DNA from: Neobacillus muris
GTDB lineage: Bacteria > Bacillota > Bacilli > Bacillales > Cytobacillaceae
Reading direction: 5' to 3'
Length of the DNA stretch: 64,000 bases
NCBI RefSeq assembly: GCF_943193175.1
Contig: NZ_CALPDF010000018.1
Coordinates: 1-64,000 of the forward strand
The position numbers and the translations under genes were made by a program. The notes beneath the pieces were generated by a model. The model did not search any database. It saw only the letters and a list, made by a program, of their open reading frames with translations, and had not been told where the DNA came from. This document shows positions 28,306 through 37,538 of this stretch, piece by piece (position 1 is the stretch's first letter; every line of letters starts with the position of its first letter).

Positions 28306-29610
28306 TTATACCGTTTCTAGTACCTCTTCCAGCACATCAAGCCCGTGGTCAATTTGTTCCTTTGTAATAGTTAACGGCGGAATCATGCGAATGACCTCAC
28401 CTGAGTTACCGCATAAGTAGAATAGAACTCCTTTTTCAAGGCATTTATTTAGCACTTCCATCACCTTGGCACCGCTTGGTTTACCCGTTTCAACATCTTG
28501 AAGGGCAATTCCTATCATTAAGCCAATACCTCGGACATCTGCAATAACGGGAAACTTCTGTTTCAATTCGTTTAGCCGTTGAAGTGCGTATGCCCCCATA
28601 TCCTGTGTATTCTCCAACAATTTTTCCTCTTGAATGACAGCCAGTGAAGCTCTTGCCGCTGCACAAGCAATTGGGTTCCCTCCGAATGTGGTTCCATGAG
28701 AGCCTAATGGCCACTGCGACATCAGTTCCTTTGAGGCAACGGTTGCACTTAATGGAAGCCCTGCTGCAATTCCTTTTGCAATCGCCATAATATCAGGCTT
28801 TACATCAAATGTTTGCGCGGCAAACCAGTTTCCAGTTCGGCCAAACCCCGTTTGTACCTCATCGAAAATAAGCAGAATGCCATGGCGGTCACAAATTTCC
28901 CTAACCTTTTTCAGCCATGCCTTTGGAGGAATGATATATCCTCCTTCACCTAGAATCGGTTCCACAATCATGCAGGCAACCTCCTCAGGATCTACCTGAT
29001 GCTTAAATAAGGTAGCGGCGTCCCTTTCGAGCTTCTCTGGAAAAAACACTTCCGGATCCGCCCCGTCAGGCAAATAGTCTGGATGGGCATATGGCAATTG
29101 ATAGGTAAGCCAGGATGGCTGCTGGTATTTTCGATACTTGCTTTTAGAAGTAGAAACACTCAATGAACCGATGGAACGGCCGTGAAAACACCCAGTGAAC
29201 GAAACAACATATTGCCGTTTTGTCACATATTTAGCTAATTTCATTGCCCCTTCGATGGCCTCCGTGCCGCTGTTAGCAAAGAAGAAATTATCAAGCTTTG
29301 GCGGCAGTATTGTTTGCAGCTCTTGGGCCAATTTTAAAATAGATTCATAGATAATAACTCCCGAAGGGCCATGGACCAAATGGTCTACACTGTCTTTAAT
29401 GGCCTGTACGACTTTCGGATGTCTGTGACCGACATTTTCAACCGCAATTCCTGATGTAAAATCAAGATATTGAACCCCGTCAGCTCCGTAATAATAGCAA
29501 CCTTCTGCTTTCACAACCGGCAAATTGGGATGATCCTTCGCCATACTTGGAGCAAGAAAATTCCCAATCGAATCTACCAACTCCACCCAATCTGGTTCTA
29601 GCTTTTCCAT
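28306..29610 (-). CDS. Class III aminotransferase (GABA/ornithine type)
   Basis: PLP-dependent aminotransferase, 434 residues. Typical blocks are [56 protein letters not shown] and [16 protein letters not shown] with the PLP lysine. The group includes 4-aminobutyrate and acetylornithine aminotransferases; the substrate here cannot be told. It is the first gene of the transcription unit that leads into the peptide importer, so it may act on an amino acid released from, or imported with, the peptides. Confidence 0.87.
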   Translation of the reverse strand: MEKLEPDWVELVDSIGNFLAPSMAKDHPNLPVVKAEGCYYYGADGVQYLDFTSGIAVENVGHRHPKVVQAIKDSVDHLVHGPSGVIIYESILKLAQELQTILPPKLDNFFFANSGTEAIEGAMKLAKYVTKRQYVVSFTGCFHGRSIGSLSVSTSKSKYRKYQQPSWLTYQLPYAHPDYLPDGADPEVFFPEKLERDAATLFKHQVDPEEVACMIVEPILGEGGYIIPPKAWLKKVREICDRHGILLIFDEVQTGFGRTGNWFAAQTFDVKPDIMAIAKGIAAGLPLSATVASKELMSQWPLGSHGTTFGGNPIACAAARASLAVIQEEKLLENTQDMGAYALQRLNELKQKFPVIADVRGIGLMIGIALQDVETGKPSGAKVMEVLNKCLEKGVLFYLCGNSGEVIRMIPPLTITKEQIDHGLDVLEEVLETV

Positions 29611-29688
29611 TTTTGAAGACCCCTTTGATGAAACATCATGATTTTGTTATAGCTAGCAAATTTATTGAAAAATAAAAACTACAAGACT

Positions 29689-29721
29689 ATTCATAATTGA
29701 ATAATTATACAAAATTGTATA
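29689..29721. promoter_or_regulatory. Palindromic operator candidates before the aminotransferase gene
   Basis: TATACAATTTTGTATA (29706-29721, perfect 7-bp arms) and ATTCATAATTGAAT (29689-29702, arms ATTCA/TGAAT). They lie just downstream of the -10 box, as repressor sites often do. The nearby AAA regulator is a candidate binder. Confidence 0.55.
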
Positions 29722-29724
29722 GCC

Positions 29725-29753
29725 ATTATACGACAAAAAGAATAAATTAACAA
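29725..29753 (-). promoter_or_regulatory. Promoter of aminotransferase-peptide importer unit
   Basis: Minus strand: -35 TTGTTA (29753-29748), 17-base spacer, -10 TATAAT (29730-29725). This is a SigA-type promoter; I found no -24/-12 SigL pattern here. Confidence 0.68.
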
Positions 29754-29807
29754 CACTAATTTTAAATTTTCTGTGATTTATTTTTATTCATCTTTAAAAA
29801 TGAATAT

Positions 29808-29836
29808 AAAAAGGAGTCCGTTATACAACGGTCTCC
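29808..29836 (-). terminator. Terminator of the FAD-oxidase gene
   Basis: Minus strand hairpin GGAG.CCGT / ACGG.CTCC followed by TTTTTAT. It separates the oxidase gene from the aminotransferase unit. Confidence 0.8.
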
Positions 29837-29904
29837 AATGAAATATCAGGGTATTTTTATGTAAATAGAGTGGTTCAATCGTTTTCTGCCTATGTTCTTC
29901 TTGG

Positions 29905-31260
29905 TTATGAGAAGATCTTTCCCGGGTTTAAGATTCCCATCGGATCCAATAGTTGTTTCATATTTTTCATGACAGTAAAGGCGGTACCATGCTCTGCTTC
30001 TTGAAATTTTATTTTTCCAAGACCTACACCGTGCTCCCCCGTACAAGTGCCCCCTTCTGCAATGGCACGCAATGCCAATGAATCATTTATTCGTTCCGCC
30101 TTCTCGCGTTCCCCTTCAGCTTTCGGATCAAATACAATTAACGTGTGAAAATTGCCATCTCCAACATGGCCCCAAACTCCCCCTTTTAACCCGCTTTCGT
30201 CTATAAGCTTACGGGCATATTCCAAAAGCTTTGGCAGCTTTGATATGGGAACACAAACGTCTGCACCCACTTCGTCAACCCCGCTTTGATGCATAAATGC
30301 ATATGATAATTCATGTCTAGCCTTCCAAATCTCCCTTTGCTTAGCAGGATTACTTGCTGCCTGCCAATTTTCCGCCCCAAGATCTTTCATTATTTCTTCC
30401 GTTAATACGACTTCCTCCTCAACCGCACTTTTCGCACCTGCGAATTCGATAAACAATGAATGATTTATTGGAAAATCAAAATGATTAACGCGATTGATTT
30501 CACGAATGCTTGCAGCATCAATGAGTTCCATTCGCATAACAGGAATCCCGCTATGCAGCATGTGGTAGGCAGCTTGTCCACAAAGCTCGAGCGAATCGAA
30601 TGTACAAGCCGCCATCATCGAATACTCAGGAATCCCATGGAGTCGCAGTGTGATTTCCGTCATAATCCCCAGAGTCCCTTCTGATCCTGCAAATAGTCCT
30701 GTTAAATGATAACCAGAAGATGACTTTTTTGCTCTTGTACCCGTATGTATCACAGTCCCGTCCACTAAAACGACCTCTAAATCCAGCAGCTGGTCTCTCA
30801 TTGCCCCGTAGCGGACGGCAGTGGTTCCGCTGGCATTTGTTGCGGCCATCCCGCCAATCGTTGCATCAGCCCCAGGGTCAATTGGAAACATAAGCCCATG
30901 GGGATTCACAATTTTGTTCAGCTGCATCCGGGTCATTCCAGGCTGTACAGTAATCAGCAAATCTTCAGGTGAAAAGTCCAGTACCTTATTCATGTTTTCG
31001 AAATTTAAGGAAATGCCTTTTTCCACTGGGATGGCTTGACCTTCCAAGCCCGATCCAGCCCCAAATGCAGTAACGGGCACATGATATTTTCTGGCAATCT
31101 CTAAAATTGTTTCAACATCCTCTGGACACTCAGGGAAACAGACTACATCTGGTTCTACCGGAGCATGTGGTGATTCGTCATGACTATGACGATACAATTG
31201 TGTTTCATTCTGACTGACCTTCTCCCTTCCTAGTTTTGCAATGAGCTGCTGAATATACAT
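29905..31260 (-). CDS. FAD-linked oxidase, GlcD/D-lactate dehydrogenase type
   Basis: 451 residues of the VAO/GlcD family that oxidises 2-hydroxy acids such as glycolate or D-lactate. FAD-binding blocks: PVTAFGAGSGLEGQA, GADATIGGMAATNASGTTAVRYG and the C-terminal GGTCTGEHGVGLGKIKF. It lies between the AAA regulator and the aminotransferase, so its substrate could be the 2-hydroxy counterpart of an amino acid handled there (inference). Ends before its own terminator. Confidence 0.86.
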   Translation of the reverse strand: MYIQQLIAKLGREKVSQNETQLYRHSHDESPHAPVEPDVVCFPECPEDVETILEIARKYHVPVTAFGAGSGLEGQAIPVEKGISLNFENMNKVLDFSPEDLLITVQPGMTRMQLNKIVNPHGLMFPIDPGADATIGGMAATNASGTTAVRYGAMRDQLLDLEVVLVDGTVIHTGTRAKKSSSGYHLTGLFAGSEGTLGIMTEITLRLHGIPEYSMMAACTFDSLELCGQAAYHMLHSGIPVMRMELIDAASIREINRVNHFDFPINHSLFIEFAGAKSAVEEEVVLTEEIMKDLGAENWQAASNPAKQREIWKARHELSYAFMHQSGVDEVGADVCVPISKLPKLLEYARKLIDESGLKGGVWGHVGDGNFHTLIVFDPKAEGEREKAERINDSLALRAIAEGGTCTGEHGVGLGKIKFQEAEHGTAFTVMKNMKQLLDPMGILNPGKIFS

Positions 31261-31348
31261 ATTAGTACCACCTTACCATTATGTTAGTTCAAGCTGGAAT
31301 TCCTCGTACTCTGCAGAGCAGAGACTTTAAGAAGCCCTGCTTTAGAAT

Positions 31349-32680
31349 TTAGTTATTAAAATACTTCTTCATTTTCCGAACAATGGAAGGCTGGCTGACC
31401 CCCAGAGCTTTTGCCATTTCTGTTGTCGTTTTGTATTGCTTTTGCGCGCTGCGGAGGACTCGTTTTTCAACTTGATCTAGGATGATTTGAAGCGTCCGTC
31501 CCTCAATTTCAAGTCCTTCTATTTGGGAAGGCTCCTTTTGGTACTCGATTGGCAGGTCATCCTTTGTAAGGATAGATCCTTCGCTTTGGACAACAAGCCT
31601 CTCGATCACATTTTTCACCTCCAAATGGTTGCCGCTCCATTCCATATGCATCAATTCATGAAATAAATCGTTCGATAATTCTTTTTGTACATGATACTTA
31701 TCGCAAAATTTTCTAAAGTACTGATGAATGACCTCCGTTAAATCCTCCATCCGCTCACGCAAGGGCTTGATATGTATTGGGACGACATGAATGAGGTAAA
31801 ACAAATCCTCTCTCAACTGCTTCCTGCCCATTAATTCTTCCAAGGATTTTTCCGTTGAGCTAATGATGCGAAACCTCTCCTTTTGTTGTCTGAGGGCTTT
31901 TACTAAGATGGTTTGGGACGCTAATGATAATTCATCTATTCCTTGCAAATACAGGGTTCCATTTTGAGCCATTTGGAGATAACCAATCCTTTTCGCGGGA
32001 TCTGATTTGGAGCCTCCCAGCAGTTCATATTCAAAAATCGCCTCGGGTATCGTTCCACAATTCACCTCGATAAATGGACCGTCAGACCATCGGCTTTGTT
32101 TATGGATCAATTTTGCGAGCAAGGATTTACCGACTCCATTTTCCCCATGCAGGACTACCGATACTTGGAGAGGGGAGACCTTAGCGATGGTCCTTAATAC
32201 TTGTTTCATATGTTTGCTTTCAGCAATAATACCGTTCACACTTAAGGTTTTCTCCCGCAATAGTTCAAGCTCTTCCTTTACCTTGGTCATCTCACCTTCA
32301 AGTTCATTTAAGTATTCTTGTATGACAAGCAGTTCCGATACTTCGTAGGAATAACTTAAAACGTACTCTACTTCATTGTGTTCGTTGAATAACGGAATCC
32401 CTGTAACAAGGATTTTCCGCTTATCCAAAGTGGTCTGAATGACGACAATCTTCTTTTTTTGCCGTAACACTTGAGGAGTGATGGCAGGAGAAAAGATGCC
32501 TCTCGTTTCCAAATCATAAACAGACTGCCCCAGCAAATCCCTTGAGGATATCCCATATTGCCTCCCGCTAATATGGGTAACTTTGATGATTTTCCCCTCT
32601 CTATTCGTAACAATAATATCCTCGTCATATGAATCTATGATTTCCTCCTCAGCATTTGGAAGGAGATATAAACCATCCAT
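31349..32680 (-). CDS. PAS-AAA+-HTH regulator without clear GAFTGA motif (TyrR-like)
   Basis: 443 residues: an N-terminal PAS domain (about 8-110), a coiled linker (about 118-145), an AAA+ domain (about 150-370) with Walker A GENGVGKS, and a C-terminal helix-turn-helix (TTEMAKALGVSQPSIVRKMKKYF). In SigL/Sigma54 activators the GAFTGA loop follows ELLG; here that place reads ELLGGSKSDPAKRIGYLQMA, so the loop that touches Sigma54 is missing. The Walker B region is also odd (GTLYLQGIDELSL instead of a GGTLFLDEIG form). It may therefore act at a SigA promoter, as TyrR does. Ribosome site AAGGAGGGG. Likely controls the neighbouring genes. Confidence 0.82.
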   Translation of the reverse strand: MDGLYLLPNAEEEIIDSYDEDIIVTNREGKIIKVTHISGRQYGISSRDLLGQSVYDLETRGIFSPAITPQVLRQKKKIVVIQTTLDKRKILVTGIPLFNEHNEVEYVLSYSYEVSELLVIQEYLNELEGEMTKVKEELELLREKTLSVNGIIAESKHMKQVLRTIAKVSPLQVSVVLHGENGVGKSLLAKLIHKQSRWSDGPFIEVNCGTIPEAIFEYELLGGSKSDPAKRIGYLQMAQNGTLYLQGIDELSLASQTILVKALRQQKERFRIISSTEKSLEELMGRKQLREDLFYLIHVVPIHIKPLRERMEDLTEVIHQYFRKFCDKYHVQKELSNDLFHELMHMEWSGNHLEVKNVIERLVVQSEGSILTKDDLPIEYQKEPSQIEGLEIEGRTLQIILDQVEKRVLRSAQKQYKTTTEMAKALGVSQPSIVRKMKKYFNN

Positions 32681-33012
32681 AACACCCCTCCTTATAAGGT
32701 TTTCTTTAGATTTTTAGACTGTCCTCCAGCATCATACCATTCCAGTTTATTAATAATTATTAACTTAATTAAATAATTATTTATTTTTGTATATTAAGTT
32801 TACAGCCGATTTTCCGAATATTCAAGTTTATTCATATCTTCAGAAAGAAACAAGATAACAATTACCCCAAGCTGTCTGAGACCCAAATAGAAAGAAAAGG
32901 TCTCCCGCCAATTTTATAAACTGATGGAAGACCTCTTAAAGCACTAATTACATGCTGCTTATTCATTTTTAAATATTTTATAGGGTTTTATTCATTTAGA
33001 TGCCTTGTCAAA
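32681..33012. other. Gene-free stretch between AAA regulator and MFS gene
   Basis: About 330 bases. It holds the terminator of the MFS gene (32891-32935), a very AT-rich part (32740-32790) and the dyad TGTATATTAAGTTTACA at 32788-32804, which on the minus strand reads TGTAAACTTAATATACA and resembles a TyrR box (TGTAAA-N6-TTTACA) with one base less in the spacer. That could be an auto-regulation site of the AAA regulator. Confidence 0.45.
32891..32935 (-). terminator. Terminator of the marR-MFS operon
   Basis: Minus strand hairpin AGGTCTTCC / GGGAGACCT followed by TTTCTTTC, downstream of the MFS stop codon. Confidence 0.72.
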
Positions 33013-34221
33013 TCAGGCAGCATCCATTTTGAATTCAGTACCAGCTTCTCTTTTTCCATGCATGAAGTAATAAAGTGCCGTGCTGGCTAAAACGACAATG
33101 GCCATGATAAGGTATAGCTGGCGATAACCGGTTAATGGGATGATGAATCCTAAAACATAGGGACCGAAACCCAGACCAGCATCTAGAGCAATAAAGAACG
33201 TAGAGGTCGCCAATCCCATTCGCTCACGCGGCGTCACCTTTACGGCAATCGCCTGTGTGCAGGATTGCATATTTCCAAATCCAAATCCAATCAAGACACC
33301 GGCAATTAATAAGCTTATGCCATGACTGGCTGAGCTTAATAAGAATAACCCTGCTGCAAATAGTACAAAAGCGGGATACATCACATAGCTGGCGCCTTTT
33401 ATGTCCATTAATCTTCCCGTAAATGGACGTGATACCAAGATTGCCACTGCATATACAATAAAGAAGAAGCTTGCCACATTTACAAGGTCAATTTCTATTG
33501 CATAAAAATTAATAAAAGACAAGACACTAGAGTAACCCAAGCCAACAATTAAGGTAACCAATGCAATCGGCAGCGCTTTTGGCTCAATAAAGCCAGAAAG
33601 CTTGAATCCTTTTGGCTCCGCCGCTTTAGCAGCTGGTTTCATTTCCGGCACTTTCATAAAAAGAGCAATGATGAAACTGATTACTCCCAAAGCTAAACAA
33701 AAGCTAAATATGGCTGCGTAGCTGGCATGCTGACTCATGTATATGCCGATGAAAGGGCCGATGGCGGTGGCCAATGTGGTACTCATGCTGTAGTAGCCAA
33801 TCCCCTCACCTTTCCGTACAGCCGGGATAATTAATGCAACGATGGTGCCTGTAGCGGTACTAGCTACCCCTAAAGCTAAACCATGCACAAATCGAGTAAA
33901 CAGCAAAAAGTTCGTCCCTAAATCGATGAAGTATAAGCCTGATGCCAAAATGCAAAAGATAAGGCCGAAAAACATAGTTTTTCTGGTGCTGACCGATTCG
34001 ATGATACGGCCGATGACGAGACGGCCAATTAAAGTCCCAATTATGAAAATCCCGGTCGCGAGACCCGCTTGGCTTTCACTGGCATGATAGTGATTGACGG
34101 CATAAACCGAGATGGTCACCAATAATAAATAAAAGATTAAGTATAAGAAAAAGTTTGCAGCCGAAATGATGATAAAATCCTTCGTCCACAATTTAGGTCT
34201 TGCTTGTTCCAACTTCTCCAT
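33013..34221 (-). CDS. MFS efflux transporter
   Basis: 402 residues with twelve hydrophobic segments and the loop motif A-like GRLVIGRIIESVSTRKTM between segments 2 and 3. It belongs to the drug/sugar proton antiporter type of major facilitator. The gene follows a MarR gene by three bases and shares its promoter and operators, a common layout for drug or toxic-compound efflux. Substrate unknown. Confidence 0.85.
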   Translation of the reverse strand: MEKLEQARPKLWTKDFIIISAANFFLYLIFYLLLVTISVYAVNHYHASESQAGLATGIFIIGTLIGRLVIGRIIESVSTRKTMFFGLIFCILASGLYFIDLGTNFLLFTRFVHGLALGVASTATGTIVALIIPAVRKGEGIGYYSMSTTLATAIGPFIGIYMSQHASYAAIFSFCLALGVISFIIALFMKVPEMKPAAKAAEPKGFKLSGFIEPKALPIALVTLIVGLGYSSVLSFINFYAIEIDLVNVASFFFIVYAVAILVSRPFTGRLMDIKGASYVMYPAFVLFAAGLFLLSSASHGISLLIAGVLIGFGFGNMQSCTQAIAVKVTPRERMGLATSTFFIALDAGLGFGPYVLGFIIPLTGYRQLYLIMAIVVLASTALYYFMHGKREAGTEFKMDAA

Positions 34222-34224
34222 CTC

Positions 34225-34644
34225 CTATTGAATAATATTTTTCCTTATTTCATCCATCACGCGGATGGCGGTTAGCTGATCTTCTTCTGAAATTCCCCTT
34301 AATATATTTTCTTCGTATTCATCAACTGTCATTCGGACCTTTTGATATAACTGTTTACCAGACTTGGTCAGCTGCATTTGCTTTTTGCGTTTATCCTTTT
34401 CAGGGACCTGTTCGACATAGCCCAATTCTTCTAATTGGCTCACGGTCCTAGTAATTGTTGGTTTCTCAACCCCCTGGTAATTTGAAAGCTCCACCAGTGT
34501 TGCCGAACCGAAGTTTTCCAAATAATAAATGATGGTCCATTGTGCCCTGTGCAAATCATGCCGGCTCAGTTCTACATTTAACATCTTTTCGAAAGGGCGA
34601 TACAGCATTAAAAGTTGATGAAAGAATTTTTGCGAATTCTTCAT
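34225..34644 (-). CDS. MarR-family repressor
   Basis: 139 residues with the MarR winged helix: LVELSNYQGVEKPTITRTVSQLEELGYVEQVPEKDKRKKQMQLTK-like core (positions about 55-105; recognition helix near residues 65-78, wing with DKRKK). It is the first gene of a two-gene operon with the efflux pump. Three strong operator-like repeats lie directly in front of it, so it very likely represses its own operon until a ligand binds. Confidence 0.9.
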   Translation of the reverse strand: MKNSQKFFHQLLMLYRPFEKMLNVELSRHDLHRAQWTIIYYLENFGSATLVELSNYQGVEKPTITRTVSQLEELGYVEQVPEKDKRKKQMQLTKSGKQLYQKVRMTVDEYEENILRGISEEDQLTAIRVMDEIRKNIIQ

Positions 34645-34666
34645 TTGTGGTCACCGCCTAAAAATA

Positions 34667-34711
34667 GTTATCAATGGTAACAGTTATCAAAGGTAACTTT
34701 ATTAAGTTACC
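34667..34711. promoter_or_regulatory. Triple MarR operator array
   Basis: Three dyads in a row: GTTATCAATGGTAAC (34667-34681), GTTATCAAAGGTAAC (34683-34697) and GGTAACTTTATTAAGTTACC (34692-34711, perfect 8-bp arms). The first two repeat at 16 bp and the last two share one GGTAAC half site. Placed 22-67 bases before the marR start. Confidence 0.8.
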
Positions 34712-34883
34712 AGAATCCCTTACATGTGTCAATATCGTGAATATGGATAAAAAATAGTTGGAATCCATTTTGAATGCCACGATGGAGCCTCTTTAGCCTC
34801 AAAAAATGAATAGACGTTTTTAATGATAGGCTCTGTTAGGATTCATTGTTGTTTTTCGTGTAGGTATGGTATGAGTATGAATA

Positions 34884-35066
34884 AGCGGAGAATTTCCCGC
34901 TATTGTAGATTGCGGGCCCTTAGGAAGCCGATATAAGAGGAGAAATTCCACTTAACGGCTCTAAATATGCCAAAATTCATTGATTTGGATACAATAAAGG
35001 GAAAAAATACTCTTATTTTTAAGGAAATACCCATATTTCCCAATTTAAGCGGAATTTTTCCGTTTA
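34884..35066. repeat. Three Bacillaceae-type palindromic repeats
   Basis: Related imperfect palindromes: AGCGGAGAATTTCCCGCT (34884-34901), TAAGAGGAGAAATTCCACTTA (34934-34954) and TAAGCGGAATTTTTCCGTTTA (35046-35066). Their shared plan is TAAGCGGA-n-TCCGCTTA. They fill the gene-free stretch between marR and the SulP remnant; similar short palindromes are scattered in many Bacillus genomes. Confidence 0.6.
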
Positions 35067-35115
35067 TTTTTCAAGCACAGTAAATCAACGTTCAGTTATA
35101 ATAGAGACTAATGAT

Positions 35116-35149
35116 AAAAAAACACTCCCCTTTAAAGGAAGTGGTGTTG
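35116..35149 (-). terminator. Terminator after the SulP remnant
   Basis: Minus strand hairpin AACACCACTTCC / GGGGAGTGTT followed by seven T, directly after the remnant's stop codon. It probably served the intact SulP gene. Confidence 0.7.
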
Positions 35150-35150
35150 G

Positions 35151-35590
35151 CTATTTAATGATTAGCAGCTTTCTCGAGCCCGCCTGGCTTGTTATGATTA
35201 CAATCGTATCTGTAACAGGGACCTTTTTAAATGATTTTAGGCTGGACCAATCAAATGTGCCAATTGAAACCATAAACATGACACGGACTAATGCAGCCAT
35301 TGGAATTTGCACGAGTATCCCTTGCAAGGAGACAATCAGCGTTAATAAAAAGGCGCCAGCAACAAATGTTGATAGCCGTCCTTACCGCCAGATTTAACAT
35401 TGATGACGGATTGGCCAATCATCGCACAGCAACGAAATGGTAACAGCAATACAAAACGAAGCATATAACCCTATCATCGGATCGACACCCGCAATTAGTG
35501 AAAAGGCAATCGCTTCTGGAATTAAAGCAAGCGCCACCACAATCCCTGATAATAGTAGGGCAACAGAATAAAAATGAGCAGTTAATCATT
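35151..35590 (-). pseudogene. SulP-family anion transporter remnant (YbaR-like)
   Basis: Reading the minus strand from about 35570 gives [19 protein letters not shown] then [19 protein letters not shown], the first membrane segments of SulP permeases. The sequence then jumps to [15 protein letters not shown], which lies some 250 residues further on in intact proteins; after a +1 frameshift it continues GRLSTFVAGAFLLTL and IPMAALVRVMFMVSIGTFDW, and ends at a stop at 35153-35151. There is no in-frame start and a stop lies just upstream. So the gene has lost its N-terminus, a large internal part, and its frame. Neighbouring ars genes are intact. Confidence 0.85.
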
Positions 35591-35615
35591 CATTAGCTAA
35601 CTACTCTCAATTTTC

Positions 35616-36038
35616 TTACTCGCCAGTTTCCGCAAAGCATTTAATCCGGCCGCCGATTTCATCACGGACACGTTGGAAGAATGCCCATTTTTCTTCGTCC
35701 GTTCCTTGTGCTTTTGCCGGGTCGTCAAATCCCCAGTGAACACGTTTTACAGCTGGCGGTGTAACCGGGCATTTATCTGCTGCATCTCCACAGAGAGTTA
35801 CCACTAAATCAGCACTGTTTAAATAGTCTATGTCGATAAGGTCCGATGTTTGGCTGGAAATATCAATTCCTGCTTCCTTCATCGCTTTTACCGCATTCGG
35901 GTTCAATCCATGCGTTTCGATGCCGGCGCTGCGGACTTCCCATTCATCACCTAAATACTTTTTTGCCCAGCCTTCGGCCATTTGGCTGCGGCAAGAGTTT
36001 CCTGTACATAAGAAGTAAATTTTCTTTTTATTTTCCAT
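35616..36038 (-). CDS. arsC: Arsenate reductase ArsC (thioredoxin-dependent)
   Basis: Reduces arsenate to arsenite in the cytosol, 140 residues, low-molecular-weight phosphatase fold. The P-loop is [11 protein letters not shown] with the nucleophile Cys; the second and third redox Cys are in [15 protein letters not shown]. The start is set at 36038, ten bases after AAAGGTGG. Last gene of arsR-acr3-arsC. Confidence 0.96.
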   Translation of the reverse strand: MENKKKIYFLCTGNSCRSQMAEGWAKKYLGDEWEVRSAGIETHGLNPNAVKAMKEAGIDISSQTSDLIDIDYLNSADLVVTLCGDAADKCPVTPPAVKRVHWGFDDPAKAQGTDEEKWAFFQRVRDEIGGRIKCFAETGE

Positions 36039-36065
36039 GTTGAATTCCACCTTTAAGATTAGATT

Positions 36066-37121
36066 TTAAGCTGCCTGTTCTTTAAAATATTTTCGTTTCA
36101 ACCACAATGCCACGTTTACTAATGCAATCATGACCGGCACTTCTACAAGCGGTCCAATGACGGCCGCAAAAGCCGCACCTGAATGGATGCCAAAGACACC
36201 CACCGCCACCGCAATCGCCAATTCAAAGTTATTGCTTCCTGCAGTAAAAGCCAGGGTGGTCGTTACTGGATAGTTTGCTCCAATCCTTCTGCCAAGGAAG
36301 AAAGAAACAAAGAACATTAAAATAAAATATATTAACAAAGGAATGGCTACTCGAATAACGTCTAGCGGCAAGCTGACTATGGTATCTCCTTTTAAAGAGA
36401 ACATGATAATAATCGTAAAAAGCAGGGCCACTAATGTAATCGGGCTGATCTTAGGGATAAACACTTTCTCATACCACTGTCTGCCCTTGGCCATCACCAT
36501 TGTAAAGCGTGTGATCATTCCAGCGATAAACGGGATTCCTAGATAGATGAAAACGGATTTTGCCACTTCCAGCATGGTAATGTTGACGACGGCCCCTTGG
36601 ATTCCGATCCATTTAGGAATGACGGTCACAAACACATACGCATAAACGGAGAAGAAAAGCATTTGGAAAATCGAGTTAAATGCCACTAAACCCGCTGCAT
36701 ATTCGGTATCCCCTTTAGCCAGGTCATTCCATACAATAACCATGGCAATGCACCGGGCTAAGCCGATCATGATCAAACCCACCATATATTCCGGCTTATC
36801 AGGCAAGAAGATAATGGCTAATAAAAACATAAGAATGGGGCCAATGATCCAGTTTTGCACTAGTGATAAGGCAAGGACTTTTACGTCTTTAAAGACTCGC
36901 CCAATTTCTTCATATCGAACTTTGGCCAACGGTGGATACATCATTAAAATTAATCCTATAGCAAGCGGAATTGATGTGGTTCCAACCTGCAGACTGTTCA
37001 TTCCTTTGACGAATCCAGGAATAAAGAAACCGAGCCCAATACCAATTGCCATGGCAAGAAAAATCCAAAGCGTTAAATATCGGTCCAGGAACGATAAGCG
37101 TTTCTTATTTGCAGTACTCAT
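36066..37121 (-). CDS. acr3: Arsenite efflux permease Acr3 (ArsB of Bacillus)
   Basis: 351 residues with about ten membrane segments. Key signatures of Acr3 are [21 protein letters not shown] (the conserved Cys in segment 4) and [19 protein letters not shown]. It exports the arsenite made by ArsC. The start is set at 37121 ([10 protein letters not shown]) after GGGAGTGAG. Confidence 0.96.
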   Translation of the reverse strand: MSTANKKRLSFLDRYLTLWIFLAMAIGIGLGFFIPGFVKGMNSLQVGTTSIPLAIGLILMMYPPLAKVRYEEIGRVFKDVKVLALSLVQNWIIGPILMFLLAIIFLPDKPEYMVGLIMIGLARCIAMVIVWNDLAKGDTEYAAGLVAFNSIFQMLFFSVYAYVFVTVIPKWIGIQGAVVNITMLEVAKSVFIYLGIPFIAGMITRFTMVMAKGRQWYEKVFIPKISPITLVALLFTIIIMFSLKGDTIVSLPLDVIRVAIPLLIYFILMFFVSFFLGRRIGANYPVTTTLAFTAGSNNFELAIAVAVGVFGIHSGAAFAAVIGPLVEVPVMIALVNVALWLKRKYFKEQAA

Positions 37122-37147
37122 TATTCTCACTCCCATTTCCAATCAAG

Positions 37148-37495
37148 CTAACAACCGCACCGAAGCGCAGGGTTACTTTTTTCAATCAATTTTATCTTCT
37201 CAATCTGCTCTGGTATATGATCCAGAATATCTTCCAAAAGTCCATAAAGCTCACTTTGCTGATTTAGTGAATAGTAAATCCATTGGCCTCTTCGTTCTTC
37301 CTTTACCATCCCTGCATCTTTTAATTTACGAAGATGCTGGCTTATCGATGGCTGGCTCATCTCAAAAATCTCTTGAAATTCACAAACACAACATTCCCGT
37401 AGCTTTAACATAGCGATCATGGTCAAGCGGGTTTTATCGCCTAGTAGCTTTAAAACATTGGCAGCACGCTCTACTTCAACTAGTGATTTTTGCAT
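37148..37495 (-). CDS. arsR: ArsR-family arsenical repressor
   Basis: 115 residues. The winged helix includes the metalloid site LRECCVCEF (the ELCVCDL-type motif with Cys pair) and the recognition helix SQPSISQHLRKLKDAG; the wing is EERRGQWIYYSLN. A C-terminal CGC may add a metal ligand. It precedes acr3 by 26 bases and should repress the operon until arsenite binds. Confidence 0.95.
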   Translation of the reverse strand: MQKSLVEVERAANVLKLLGDKTRLTMIAMLKLRECCVCEFQEIFEMSQPSISQHLRKLKDAGMVKEERRGQWIYYSLNQQSELYGLLEDILDHIPEQIEKIKLIEKSNPALRCGC

Positions 37496-37524
37496 GGCTT
37501 ACATCTCCTATTTCCTTTTATAAT

Positions 37525-37538
37525 TAAATAATTATTTA
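37525..37538. promoter_or_regulatory. ArsR operator candidate
   Basis: Perfect 14-bp palindrome TAAATAATTATTTA, 30 bases before the arsR start and within a longer AT-rich dyad. The place and form fit an ArsR/SmtB-type site. Confidence 0.6.

Noticed and set aside
29706-29725. Possible -24/-12 SigL promoter (TGGC...TTG) before the aminotransferase gene
   Set aside because: The spacing between the GG and the TTG is two bases too long, there is no TTGC, and a good SigA promoter with 17-base spacing lies just upstream.
35158-35397. Plus-strand frame of 79 codons in the marR-arsC gap
   Set aside because: It is the antisense shadow of the SulP remnant; the minus strand gives recognisable SulP sequence and the plus frame has no ribosome site.
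36742-37413. Plus-strand frame of 223 codons opposite acr3 and arsR
   Set aside because: It spans two well-supported minus-strand genes and their junction, so it is a shadow.
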